Source of the DNA: Candidatus Woesearchaeota archaeon
Lineage (GTDB): Archaea > Nanobdellota > Nanobdellia > UBA10117
DNA length: 13,780 nt
Direction: 5' to 3'
Assembly: GCA_023245115.1 (NCBI GenBank)
Contig: JAHFKX010000005.1
Coordinates: forward strand, 1-13,780
In this document: piece by piece, positions 1-6,430 of the stretch
Layout: each line of letters opens with the position of its first letter
Position numbering within the stretch: the stretch's first letter is position 1
The notes under the pieces: generated by a model
Seen by the model: only the letters and a program-made list of their open reading frames with translations
What the model was told of the DNA's origin: nothing
The model's database searches: none
Made by a program: the position numbers and the translations under genes

Positions 1-1
1 T

Positions 2-145
2 CGTTTCTTGGACTTGATAGCTTATGCGCAAGGTTTAGTAAACGCAGTGGGCTCGCATAAAAAAGCAGCCATAACAAGAAAATCAAAAATTATTAATTTA
101 GAATTAACAAAATTAAGCCAGCCGGCAAGAAAACCAAAAAACTAA
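2..145 (+). CDS. Possible C-terminal end of an unidentified gene (5' end outside window)
   Basis: Frame 2 of the plus strand stays open from the first bases to a TAA at 143-145, giving 47 residues. The visible part is basic, with a Lys/Arg-rich end (PARKPKN), and starts with a hydrophobic stretch (FLDLIAYAQGLV). I do not recognise the family. Support is limited to the open frame, the plausible composition and the hairpin that follows 12 bases after the stop. The gene would converge with the small minus-strand gene at 219-449. A chance open frame of this length is possible. Confidence 0.35.
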   Translation, partial: RFLDLIAYAQGLVNAVGSHKKAAITRKSKIINLELTKLSQPARKPKN

Positions 146-157
146 GTAGGAGGTTTT

Positions 158-184
158 ACGCCATCTCATCATCTCTGATGGCGT
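158..184 (+). terminator. Stem-loop between convergent genes
   Basis: ACGCCATC (158-165) and GATGGCGT (177-184) are perfect 8-bp inverted copies around an 11-base loop. The site lies between the end of the possible plus-strand gene and the end of the minus-strand gene at 219. There is only a short T tract beside it, so it may be a bidirectional transcript-end structure rather than a classical intrinsic terminator. Confidence 0.4.
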
Positions 185-218
185 GTATTTACGGCCACAT
201 TTAGAAAAACAAAGAAAA

Positions 219-449
219 TTAAAGAGTTCTAAGAAATCTTGAAAAGACTTCTTCCACGAACCCAAGCTCAAAGGAATTATGGTTGAGCACTATGTGGCTG
301 GCCTCCCGAAACCAGTCAGCCGCTGGTGGCTGGCTTGGCTGGGCTGGCCCTGGCACGGGCTTGGCGGGGCTCTTTTCCTTCGGCAGTTTTAGCAGCAGGT
401 ACTTGCCTGCTATCCCATTTAACCGGAGCAGTTTTTCATACGTCATCAT
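219..449 (-). CDS. Small protein of unknown function, 76 aa
   Basis: I do not recognise this protein. The N-terminal third (MMTYEKLLRLNGIAGKYLLL) looks amphipathic and helical. A Pro-rich linker follows (residues about 31-43), then a second likely helical part with Trp46 and a C-terminal FVEEVFSRFL segment. There is no signal peptide or membrane segment, so it is probably cytoplasmic. It is judged real because of a near-ideal Shine-Dalgarno sequence, GGAGGTGA, four bases before the ATG at 449, and because the composition is protein-like. A second ATG follows immediately. The leader upstream holds a hairpin and a short overlapping reading frame described separately. The two-lobe, linker-joined shape could suit a small binding protein, but nothing in the sequence fixes a role. 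Confidence 0.62.
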   Translation of the reverse strand: MMTYEKLLRLNGIAGKYLLLKLPKEKSPAKPVPGPAQPSQPPAADWFREASHIVLNHNSFELGFVEEVFSRFLRTL

Positions 450-514
450 TGTCTCACCTCCATGAGCATCAGCGAATAGAGACTCGCAAAACCGCAGTTC
501 TGCGTTGCCTCCAT
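446..514 (-). promoter_or_regulatory. Leader of the 76-aa gene with possible 22-codon upstream ORF and hairpin
   Basis: On the minus strand an ATG at 514-512 opens a 22-codon frame whose TGA (448-446) overlaps the ATG of the 76-aa gene, the ATGA pattern typical of translational coupling. The start has no clear ribosome site of its own. Inside it, CGCAG and CTGCG form a tight hairpin. The words CATGGAGG occur twice, once at the upstream ATG and once as the real Shine-Dalgarno site (plus-strand CCTCCATGAG at 457-466 and 508-517). GTCTC (479-483) can pair with GAGAC (451-455), which would partly mask the ribosome site. Whether the peptide is made is unknown. Confidence 0.25.
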
Positions 515-566
515 GAGAATGCTAGTGAATATAATTGCCGGCCATCACCGGCTTACAAAATAACAT

Positions 567-586
567 AAAAATTGATTTATAATAGC
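567..586 (-). promoter_or_regulatory. Candidate TATA region for the 76-aa gene
   Basis: In the intergenic stretch 515-610 the minus strand reads TATTATAAATCAATTTT, a reasonable archaeal TATA box. A second, closer candidate is AATTATATTC around 526-536. Either would leave a transcript leader that includes the Shine-Dalgarno site; the nearer one would exclude the upstream ATG at 514. Nothing else recognisable is seen in this stretch apart from a 5-bp inverted repeat GCCGG/CCGGC at 537-552. Confidence 0.25.
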
Positions 587-610
587 CTTACGCGAAGTTG
601 TCGAGTGACG

Positions 611-656
611 AGTTAATATATTAAAATATATACTAATAGATATGTATATGTTAACT
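611..656. repeat. AT-rich inverted repeats at the 3' end of cdc6
   Basis: AGTTAATATAT (611-621) pairs with ATATGTTAACT (646-656) with one mismatch, and it encloses a tighter inverted repeat, ATATATT and AATATAT, at 616-631. The right arm contains the stop codon of the Orc1/Cdc6 gene. AT-rich six-base words also recur at a 10-bp step here (615, 625, 635, 645). It may act as a transcript end for cdc6 or as an easily melted element next to the initiator gene. No origin recognition box was recognised. Confidence 0.3.
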
Positions 657-1727
657 TAGCTTTTTCTCAAAACCAATATAAATAATCTTCGAAGAACGGC
701 CCTGCAAGCCTTCAGTAACTGGCTCCTGTTTTATTAATTTTCTATTTTCTAAACGGTCCAGATTACGCTTGACAGTTCTGTCAGATTTTTTGCCGCCGCT
801 GCGCTGATACTCTTCATAGAATGCGCCGAAAATTTTGCCAGTATGAATTTTGCATAAATCAAGAACTAACCTTTCCTCATCTGTCAAGTCTGTTGATGCT
901 TTTATTTTTATGGCATCTGTTTTTGTGATTGCCTTTTCTGCATGTTCTAACTTTACTTTCTTAGAAGCCGCATTTTCTGCAAGCTCGCCGGCAACTTTCA
1001 ATAGCACAATGCCGATTCGAATATCCTTGAACTTAAAGGACTGCTCGGCAATCCTTTTTACTGCATCGTTTTCCCAAACATTCTGATAAAACGCATACTT
1101 AACTCGCTCGAGCAGAATATTTTCGGTTTCGGCCAAAGAATATTCCGGAAAATCTACGAGCTCTGGCAACAGCCGCGACTTCACCCGCGGATCAAGGTCA
1201 TCGCCCCACGAAAAATCATTTGTTATTAGCAGGATTGCTTTTTTAGAAATTTCTTCGGACAGCAAATAAAGAAAATCATAATCCTCAGCTTTGTCTACCT
1301 CATCAAATGCCAGAACAATTCCATTTTTCTTTTTCAGTATTTCTTTTATTTTTTCTAAGACTTCTGATGTGTTCATGTTATGCGTGAATTTAAAACCGAG
1401 CTTGTTGGCCACGTTACATAAAATCTTAAACGTCGTATCCTGCGTCCAGCAATTCACAAAAACCTGCGGAACTTTATCCGACTCTTCTGCTTCTTCCAAA
1501 TCATACAAAACACGTTTTGTGGCTGCAGTCTTGCCAATTCCAGAAGCGCCGCGAATCAAAAGGTTCTTTCCATTCCTGTCCAAAAACAATGGCTTAATTG
1601 CCAGCGCGATATACTGCTGCTGGCCTTCCCGATGGGGCAACAGCTTTGGCACAAAGTCCGGGTCTAATGCATCTGAATTCGAGAATAATGTTTCCGAGCT
1701 TTTTAGCATGTCTGAAGCGATTGACAT
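651..1727 (-). CDS. cdc6: Orc1/Cdc6-type replication initiator ATPase
   Basis: This is an AAA+ ATPase of the archaeal Orc1/Cdc6 family, which marks replication origins and helps load the MCM helicase. At 358 residues it is slightly short for the family. Visible motifs are the N-terminal LPHREGQ segment (30-36), Walker A GASGIGKT (60-67), Walker B with the acidic pair D142-E143 in VLAFDEVD, sensor 1 ending at N170 (LLITND), a DPRVKSRL box (179-186) and a sensor 2 region with R237 (KDIRIGIVLL, a divergent form of the usual GDARRAL). Residues about 283-352 form the C-terminal winged helix used in DNA binding. The ATG at 1727 has no Shine-Dalgarno site but a TATA-like CTTATTTA 24-31 bases upstream, as expected for a leaderless message. 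It diverges from the GNAT gene. Confidence 0.92.
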   Translation of the reverse strand: MSIASDMLKSSETLFSNSDALDPDFVPKLLPHREGQQQYIALAIKPLFLDRNGKNLLIRGASGIGKTAATKRVLYDLEEAEESDKVPQVFVNCWTQDTTFKILCNVANKLGFKFTHNMNTSEVLEKIKEILKKKNGIVLAFDEVDKAEDYDFLYLLSEEISKKAILLITNDFSWGDDLDPRVKSRLLPELVDFPEYSLAETENILLERVKYAFYQNVWENDAVKRIAEQSFKFKDIRIGIVLLKVAGELAENAASKKVKLEHAEKAITKTDAIKIKASTDLTDEERLVLDLCKIHTGKIFGAFYEEYQRSGGKKSDRTVKRNLDRLENRKLIKQEPVTEGLQGRSSKIIYIGFEKKLS

Positions 1728-1748
1728 AAGATTTTAAAGTTAGAAGGG

Positions 1749-1759
1749 CTTAAATAAGT
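1749..1759. promoter_or_regulatory. Near-palindromic TATA element, probably shared by divergent genes
   Basis: The spacer between cdc6 and the GNAT gene is only 67 bases and contains one clear TATA-like element, CTTAAATAAG. It reads as CTTATTTAAG on the other strand, so it could bind TBP in either direction. It lies about 25-30 bases from the cdc6 ATG, fitting a leaderless transcript, and about 40 bases from the GNAT ATG, fitting a leader of some 14 bases. Confidence 0.5.
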
Positions 1760-1794
1760 TATGGAGAAACCCTTCGGCCGCAACACCAACTAAA

Positions 1795-2241
1795 ATGAAA
1801 ATCCGCGAAGCAACAATGGCTGATTTTGAAGAATTGTATGCTATTAGCGCTAATACTCCGGAATTCGTGGTAAGCGCAACCGAACCGTTCATGGATAAAG
1901 ATGATTTTAAGTTACGAATTAATAATCCCAAACACGTTTTTTTGCTGGCCGAAAAAAATAAAAAAATTGTCGGGTTTATTTGCATAAACGCCAAAGATAT
2001 TAATAGTTCTATTGAAAATAAATACGCTTGCATCGTATATGTTATGGTTTTGCCAGAGTTTAGAAAAAATGGAGTTGCGCAGATGCTATACTTGGAGTCA
2101 GAAAAAATATTAAAAAATATGGGAATAACAAACATATATAGTTGGGCAAATTCAGAAGGTGATGGTGGAATTATAAACTTCTTTAAGAAAAATGGGCTTG
2201 TTGAAGGCCATAAATATGTTTGGATGGATAAAAAATTATGA
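1795..2241 (+). CDS. GNAT-family N-acetyltransferase
   Basis: This is a compact cytoplasmic GNAT fold protein of 148 residues, expected to move an acetyl group from acetyl-CoA to an amine. It starts with the usual first strand and helix (MKIREATMADFEEL). Motif A spans about 79-105, with the acetyl-CoA pyrophosphate loop in LPEFRKNGVAQML (R90, G93, A95). The last part, INFFKKNGLVEGHKYVWM, is the typical C-terminal motif. The substrate cannot be told from the sequence; protein N-termini, small molecules and antibiotics are all used by relatives. The ATGA overlap with tatD implies one transcript and coupled translation. The antisense frame over this gene is long but has no protein-like signals. 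Confidence 0.88.
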   Translation: MKIREATMADFEELYAISANTPEFVVSATEPFMDKDDFKLRINNPKHVFLLAEKNKKIVGFICINAKDINSSIENKYACIVYVMVLPEFRKNGVAQMLYLESEKILKNMGITNIYSWANSEGDGGIINFFKKNGLVEGHKYVWMDKKL

Positions 2242-3011
2242 AGCCCTTCGACTGCCACACGCATATTTATGACAACGCATTCGGCAAAGATATAAATGAA
2301 ATGCTTGCTCGCGCCAAAAAAGCTCTCTCCGGAATTATTGTGGTTGGCGAAGATCCGGAGTCAAATAGGAAAGTTATCGCGCTTTGCAAAAAGCATCCCG
2401 GCTTTTTGTTTCCGGGGCTGGCAATCCATCCGGATAAAGTTCATACGCTAACAGATGCGCAAATAGATACAGAAATAAATTTCATTCGCGAGCAGAAAAA
2501 TCTTGTTTGTATCGGTGAGTGTGGTCTTGACTATCTTTGGGCGAAAAAATCCGGCGATTACGAAAATACGAAGTTAAGACAACAGGAAACTTTTCGGAAA
2601 TTTATTGCGCTTGCGGATGAGCTAAATCTTCCTTTAAACATTCACTCCCGCCGCGCGGACGCGGTCGTTATCCACACACTAAAAGAGTTACGGCCGAAGA
2701 AGGCAGTCCTGCATGGATTTTCCGGTACAGTTGCAGAGGCAAAGGAAATGTTTTCTTTCGGCTACAAAATCGTAATTGGAACAAATTTATTTTTTTCAAA
2801 AGAAACTAAATCTTATGTTGAGAGTCTGCCGCTTGAAGCATTTGTTCTTGAGACTGACTCGCCAGTGCAGGCGCCAGTTCGTGGGCAAAGGAACGAGCCA
2901 GCCAACGTGCGACTTGTTGTAAAAAAAATTGCAGGAATAAAAAATATATCGGAAGAAGAAGTCATCGCAGCTACGAATAAAACTGTCCGCCACGTATTTA
3001 ATGTTATTTAA
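2238..3011 (+). CDS. tatD: TatD-family metal-dependent hydrolase (DNase)
   Basis: This is a TIM-barrel metallo-hydrolase of the TatD family. Characterised members are metal-dependent nucleases acting on DNA ends, linked to repair and DNA turnover. The 257 residues are full length. All family motifs are present: HxH metal site (H7, H9), IGECGLDY with E94, NIHSRR with H136, VLHGFSG with H159, LETDSP with D207 and the RNEPANV segment at 218-224. The barrel therefore looks catalytically intact. The start overlaps the GNAT stop by four bases (ATGA). Its end is two bases from the end of the convergent surface gene at 3014, so both genes share a very tight 3' junction. Confidence 0.93.
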   Translation: MKPFDCHTHIYDNAFGKDINEMLARAKKALSGIIVVGEDPESNRKVIALCKKHPGFLFPGLAIHPDKVHTLTDAQIDTEINFIREQKNLVCIGECGLDYLWAKKSGDYENTKLRQQETFRKFIALADELNLPLNIHSRRADAVVIHTLKELRPKKAVLHGFSGTVAEAKEMFSFGYKIVIGTNLFFSKETKSYVESLPLEAFVLETDSPVQAPVRGQRNEPANVRLVVKKIAGIKNISEEEVIAATNKTVRHVFNVI

Positions 3012-3030
3012 TACTATTTATTTTTATTTA
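2995..3030. repeat. Four TATTTA hexamers at exact 10-bp period
   Basis: TATTTA occurs perfectly at 2995-3000, 3005-3010, 3015-3020 and 3025-3030, one helical turn apart. The array covers the last codons of tatD and the last codons (NKNK) of the convergent surface gene. The T-rich right half could also end the tatD transcript. The same hexamer and period recur near 6395-6430, 7314-7329 and 11882-11907, which suggests a protein-binding array rather than only AT-rich gene ends. Confidence 0.5.
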
Positions 3031-4150
3031 ATGCCTGCCAATACTTACGATAGTTGTCAATAAATTTACTAATTTCTTTATCTTTTTTAACATGCAAATA
3101 TGCATATATCGCAATAACGCCGAGCAGGAACCCAATTATTATATACGCTATTAACGTGCTCGAAACTGCAAAAAAGCGTTCGGTTGCAACAGGTATTGAA
3201 CTTATATTAAATTTTACGTTGCCGATTGCTGAAGCCCCGCCTTGAGCCGCAACTACTTTGAGCACATACTGACCGGGCGCCATACCGTCAGGTATTATTA
3301 TTTTTCTCACGAAGCTGGCCGTCGTTTCAACGGAAACGGTTTCCTGACCGGCTGGCACTTCATTGCCGTCGGAATCAACTACAAAATAAGACATACTTAT
3401 ATCTTTCCGCCCCGGCTGAATTGTATTTGTAATCTGAATATTTGCCAGCAAATAATTCCCGGGCGTTACTGTGGCATATCCTGGCATTATTTCTGCCAAA
3501 ACATCAAGAGGCGGTGCTTTCGTAACTATCGGCAGCTTAGCATACGTAAATCCCCCTCCACCAGACACACCAGCTTCGGTGCTGGCAACAGCTCCGGTCT
3601 GCGCAACAGTGCTGCCAAACGCGCCAAATGTTGAGAAGTGTGTTGTTGTGCCAGAAACCTGCTTTGCGACAGTATCAACGCTGCCTGGCAAAATATCCCA
3701 TTGCGCAGTGCCGTTATTAAATCTATAAAGCCGCAACGTTGTTTCATTTACGCTTATGGCATCCGAGTTAATGTATGTTACGTTTATCATAGTGCTATAA
3801 ATACAAGTCAAATTATTTTGTACGGTCAAAAATCTGTTTATGCTGCTATTGCCTATGATGTCCACGCCAGTCGGATTCGCCTGCAAATATGTCACGTTAA
3901 TAACGCCCGCGCATGACCCATTTGTACCGAATAGTAACGTTATGTTCAAACCAGTATTTACGATAGTATTATTACTTATTTGAGCATCATCTGTAAAATA
4001 CTGATTTGGTGCCAAAATAAAAAACTTAACTTGACCAGTTGCTGCACCACTAACTTCTTTATTTGAAAGGCTTTGACTCACTAAAATAGAACTAATGGCA
4101 ACTAAAAATAGCAATAATAAGAATGATTTTTTTTTATTCACCTTAACCAC
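3014..4150 (-). CDS. Membrane-anchored surface protein with HFS-type and Ig-like domains
   Basis: The protein has 378 residues. A basic N-terminus and hydrophobic segment (about 9-28) are followed by the motif VSGAATG (33-39). Residues about 40-180 form a sequon-rich domain ending in a signature, LRLYRF...WD...GSVDT...HFSTFG (139-176), that also occurs in the protein at the right window edge. A Gly-rich hinge (195-200) leads to an Ig-like domain (about 213-318, with MPGYATVTPGNYL), then a membrane helix (331-353) and a short basic cytoplasmic tail. The bulk should face outside. It starts with GTG at 4150 inside the previous gene; a second GTG at 4141 (giving MNKKKSF) is an equally good start, because GAGGAG lies only two bases from the first one. 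It is last in the cluster and may link the complex to the membrane. Function unknown. Confidence 0.83.
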   Translation of the reverse strand: MVKVNKKKSFLLLLFLVAISSILVSQSLSNKEVSGAATGQVKFFILAPNQYFTDDAQISNNTIVNTGLNITLLFGTNGSCAGVINVTYLQANPTGVDIIGNSSINRFLTVQNNLTCIYSTMINVTYINSDAISVNETTLRLYRFNNGTAQWDILPGSVDTVAKQVSGTTTHFSTFGAFGSTVAQTGAVASTEAGVSGGGGFTYAKLPIVTKAPPLDVLAEIMPGYATVTPGNYLLANIQITNTIQPGRKDISMSYFVVDSDGNEVPAGQETVSVETTASFVRKIIIPDGMAPGQYVLKVVAAQGGASAIGNVKFNISSIPVATERFFAVSSTLIAYIIIGFLLGVIAIYAYLHVKKDKEISKFIDNYRKYWQALNKNK

Positions 4151-5261
4151 TTCTCCTCTTTTTGAAAAAAACGCGCAGGCTTAAGAGCGCTATGATTACG
4201 AACAGTGCCGCCAGCATCCAAGTCATCTCAAAACTAACAATTTTTATTTTCCCAATGCCTTCGGACGTTTTGTTTTCATAGCTTAGCGTTGCTTTGACAT
4301 CGTATTCGCCAGCTTCCTGACCGCGGGTGTCCCAGAATACTGTTGTTGTGCCTGCCGTAAATGGTTCAACGGAAAATTCAGATCCTTGTGTCTGCGATAT
4401 TATCTGTCCGGTCTTTGATATTGTAATTTCTGGCCTTATATTTCGAATTGTTTCGCTCCACTGACTTTCGAAGTCAATCAAAATTTTTCCTATTGAATCT
4501 TTGTTAACGTCTTCACCGTAAACGCGCAGCACATTAACTAACAAATCGCCTACTCTGAAATTTGCTTCCGCGGATGTTTTGAAGTCATCGTATAATATGT
4601 CTGCCTTAGCAATGTACTTGCCGGCGATAAATCCGCTGGTTTTAATTTCTGTGCTAAGAACTTTTGAATTCTGCGGCGCTAAATTCGAATCTGTGAGTAT
4701 TACAGTTGCAGCTTTTTTTCTATTTGCGTCAAAAATATCTATTGCCGCGTTTATTTGGTTTATTGTTTCCTTGCCACGGTTCGTTATTTTCAGGTTTAAC
4801 TGCGCGGGCTGGCCTGCATTTGTACTACTAACCTCGAAGCTGTCAACTGTGATATACTTGCCAGGTATTGGAACTTCAACTAAAACAAATAATTCTACGC
4901 CTACTCTGGCGCTAACCTGACCCCCAGCCCCAACGTGCTCTACTGCGCCAACGCGGACTTTATGCTGGCCCGGCGTTAAATTTTCCGGAAAATTTGCTGT
5001 AAATGTAAAGCCACGCGTCTCTTTGGGTTTTAGCGTAGCCTGCGTTTCAGAGAGATTGAAATATTTTACAGCTTCTGTATCGCCAGTTACATATAAATCA
5101 ACTGTTTTGCCGACATCTGCTTCATTAACAACAATAAAACTATTTGTGTAATCTTTGCCCGGCTCAAAATCTATTTGTATTTTTGCTGGTCCGATTCCTA
5201 AACTGTACGCTACTGGCAATATAAGCAAGAAAGCCACTAACAACAAAAGTAACTTATTCAT
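4143..5261 (-). CDS. Membrane-anchored Ig-domain protein (paralogue B), PapD/DUF916-like N-domain
   Basis: This 372-residue protein has a classical signal peptide (1-20, cut near AYS/LG), an N-terminal domain starting LGIGPAKIQIDFEPG (21-35) and ending near RVGAVE (103-108), a second Ig or CARDB-like domain (about 137-235), a third Ig-like domain (about 240-341), a membrane helix (347-366) and the cytoplasmic tail KKRRSG. The N-domain, with strand-rich repeats such as LYVTGD and TLKPKETRGFTF, recalls the periplasmic-chaperone and DUF916 kind of Ig fold. That comparison is by pattern only. Residues 21-108 align with residues 28-110 of the 293-residue protein at 6428-7309, so the two are paralogues. 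GGTGA overlapping the previous stop serves as ribosome site for the ATG at 5261. I infer a role in holding the neighbouring TFTASA-ending protein at the membrane. Confidence 0.85.
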   Translation of the reverse strand: MNKLLLLLVAFLLILPVAYSLGIGPAKIQIDFEPGKDYTNSFIVVNEADVGKTVDLYVTGDTEAVKYFNLSETQATLKPKETRGFTFTANFPENLTPGQHKVRVGAVEHVGAGGQVSARVGVELFVLVEVPIPGKYITVDSFEVSSTNAGQPAQLNLKITNRGKETINQINAAIDIFDANRKKAATVILTDSNLAPQNSKVLSTEIKTSGFIAGKYIAKADILYDDFKTSAEANFRVGDLLVNVLRVYGEDVNKDSIGKILIDFESQWSETIRNIRPEITISKTGQIISQTQGSEFSVEPFTAGTTTVFWDTRGQEAGEYDVKATLSYENKTSEGIGKIKIVSFEMTWMLAALFVIIALLSLRVFFKKRRSG

Positions 5262-5265
5262 GAGT

Positions 5266-5892
5266 TCACCATGCCGCGCTAGCTGTAAATGTGACTGTTG
5301 AGGTTTTGTTGCCGACCGGTTCTGCTGGAGGGACGGTTATATTGATGTGGAAAAAAATCTGATTCAATGTCTGAAAGCTGAGGTTTACGTAGTTTGGTGA
5401 GGCCGGTGCGGAGAGTGGCATTGCGGCCCATCCAGTTGAATTTATAGTCATATTCACTCGGCCTATCGAAGACGCATCAGAACAATTTGCGCCCCAAGGC
5501 GTATATGGCAGGTCTGTAGTGGCCTGTCCAGAGGCGTTTCCACATCGTATCATGTAATAATTACTGGCTGCTGCAATAGTGCTAAACAACTGTGAAGCCG
5601 AAATTGTGATGTTTACATCTATGTTGCCAGAATTATTGACAACGAATGGGCCTGGCTTTCCCTTTATCTGGGCTGGCGGGAAAGTTGAATTTTGCTGGCC
5701 TGGCTGCAGAGCTCCTAACGTTACAGTATCATTAACTAGTGTTATCTGCACTAAACTTACTACGGTAACGTTTGCAACACCCGTAGCTGCTCCAGTAATC
5801 TGTGTTTGGTAAACGTTAAGCAAACTGAAGGTTGCAGCTATGAACAGTGTGAAAATAACTATGACTGCTATACGCTTATGGGTTACTATCAC
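5266..5892 (-). CDS. Small surface protein made of the TFTASA C-terminal module
   Basis: This protein has 208 residues. After an N-terminal membrane segment (8-26) comes ITGAATG (32-38), then a single beta-rich module to the end. The module has LGALQPGQQNST (59-70), PFVVNNSGNIDVNITI (82-97) and a last segment HINITVP...STVTFTASAAW (182-208). It aligns over its whole length with the last 145 residues of the 1447-residue protein. Cys117 and Cys137 could form a disulfide. Many N-x-S/T sequons suggest glycosylation. The GTG start at 5892 overlaps the upstream TGA (GTGA) and has AGGAGGG seven bases before it. WxL or TasA-like sandwich proteins are the nearest picture I can offer, as inference; it might be an abundant coat or filament subunit. 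Confidence 0.83.
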   Translation of the reverse strand: MIVTHKRIAVIVIFTLFIAATFSLLNVYQTQITGAATGVANVTVVSLVQITLVNDTVTLGALQPGQQNSTFPPAQIKGKPGPFVVNNSGNIDVNITISASQLFSTIAAASNYYMIRCGNASGQATTDLPYTPWGANCSDASSIGRVNMTINSTGWAAMPLSAPASPNYVNLSFQTLNQIFFHINITVPPAEPVGNKTSTVTFTASAAW

Positions 5893-6134
5893 GTTAGCGC
5901 CCTCCTGTTAATTTCTTGTGGCGTTAAGACATGTAGCTGACTTACTCCATTTGTAGCAGTTATGTTTTGCGGCGCCACGACCTGCAAAACGACTTGCCCA
6001 GTCGCAGTTGTGGCCTTATAGTGTGCCCGCTCGAGCCTATCTGCGTATGAAAATGTTGTCGCAATAAATACGATTAAGAAAAGCAACATCACTGCCTCTG
6101 CCTTACGCCGCGAATTTGTCGCTTTCTTAGCCAT
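5889..6134 (-). CDS. Small single-span membrane protein, 81 aa
   Basis: The protein has a very basic N-terminus (KKATNSRRK), one hydrophobic segment (about 14-29, VMLLFLIVFIATTFSY) and then ATTATGQVVLQVV (41-53), a relaxed form of the ITGAATG motif in the neighbours. The rest is a short outside tail with one sequon (NIT). It resembles the N-terminal part of the surface proteins without a following domain, so it could be a small accessory subunit or a remnant of a larger gene. A strong ribosome site, GGGAGG, lies seven bases before the ATG at 6134. The gene overlaps the RHH gene before it by eight bases and the gene after it by four, so it is translated within the operon. No known family is recognised. 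Confidence 0.75.
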   Translation of the reverse strand: MAKKATNSRRKAEAVMLLFLIVFIATTFSYADRLERAHYKATTATGQVVLQVVAPQNITATNGVSQLHVLTPQEINRRALT

Positions 6135-6417
6135 GCCTCGCCTCCCTGATATCTAAAATACTCCTTAATTTTTCAGTTATGAGTTTTTCAATATTGTCTT
6201 TGTTGTGATCTTGGCTAGAAAGCTGTGATTTCATATAAAACTCAAATCCCTTTGACATTTTCAGGCCTTTGTCAGAACAAAATTTCTTGTATTGATTATA
6301 AAGATTAGAATCTACGAACAGTGTTATCGCTTTTTTACCTTTGACCATTTTGCGGACCTTTGTGAGCAAACTAGCGGAACTACGATCCGCTTTATATTTA
6401 ACACTATTTATCAGCAT
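6127..6417 (-). CDS. Ribbon-helix-helix DNA-binding protein (regulator 1)
   Basis: Residues 29-66 (KAITLFVDSNLY through YMKSQL) match the MetJ/Arc/CopG pattern: one short strand whose alternating side chains would enter the DNA groove, then two helices. The protein is a paralogue of the 71-residue protein at 11667-11882 (KKAITLFVDSNLYNQY beside KKAVTFFLDGLLYEQF). A charged tail (70-96) follows. The true start may be M24 at 6348: it aligns with M8 of the paralogue, has AAAGGT eight bases upstream, and would leave the phased TATTTA array at 6395-6430 in the non-coding leader. It opens the second surface unit and overlaps the next gene. I infer an autoregulator of that operon. Confidence 0.75.
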   Translation of the reverse strand: MLINSVKYKADRSSASLLTKVRKMVKGKKAITLFVDSNLYNQYKKFCSDKGLKMSKGFEFYMKSQLSSQDHNKDNIEKLITEKLRSILDIREARHG

Positions 6418-6430
6418 TTAATAGTATTTA
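6395..6430. promoter_or_regulatory. Phased TATTTA array at the start of regulator gene 1
   Basis: TATTTA stands at 6395-6400, 6405-6410 and 6425-6430, with CATTTA at 6415-6420, so four copies share a 10-bp period. On the minus strand these read TAAATA and overlap TATA-like elements (TTAAATATAAAG near 6390-6401 and CTTTAAATAC near 6424-6433). The array also covers the stop of the 293-residue gene. It sits where an operator for the RHH protein encoded directly downstream would be expected. Binding is inferred, not shown. Confidence 0.5.

Noticed and set aside
158..184. Hairpin region considered as a C/D-box guide RNA on the minus strand
   Set aside because: An ATGATGA word resembling a C box is present, but no CTGA D box lies at a suitable distance, so only a stem-loop is claimed.
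1741..1795. Possible origin recognition box around GGAGAAACCC upstream of cdc6
   Set aside because: Similarity to the ORB core is partial, there is a single copy and no flanking repeat or inverted partner.
1740..2264. Open frame of 174 codons on the minus strand over the GNAT gene
   Set aside because: It is fully antisense to a clear acetyltransferase, its translation has no domain pattern, and it would remove the cdc6-GNAT promoter spacer.
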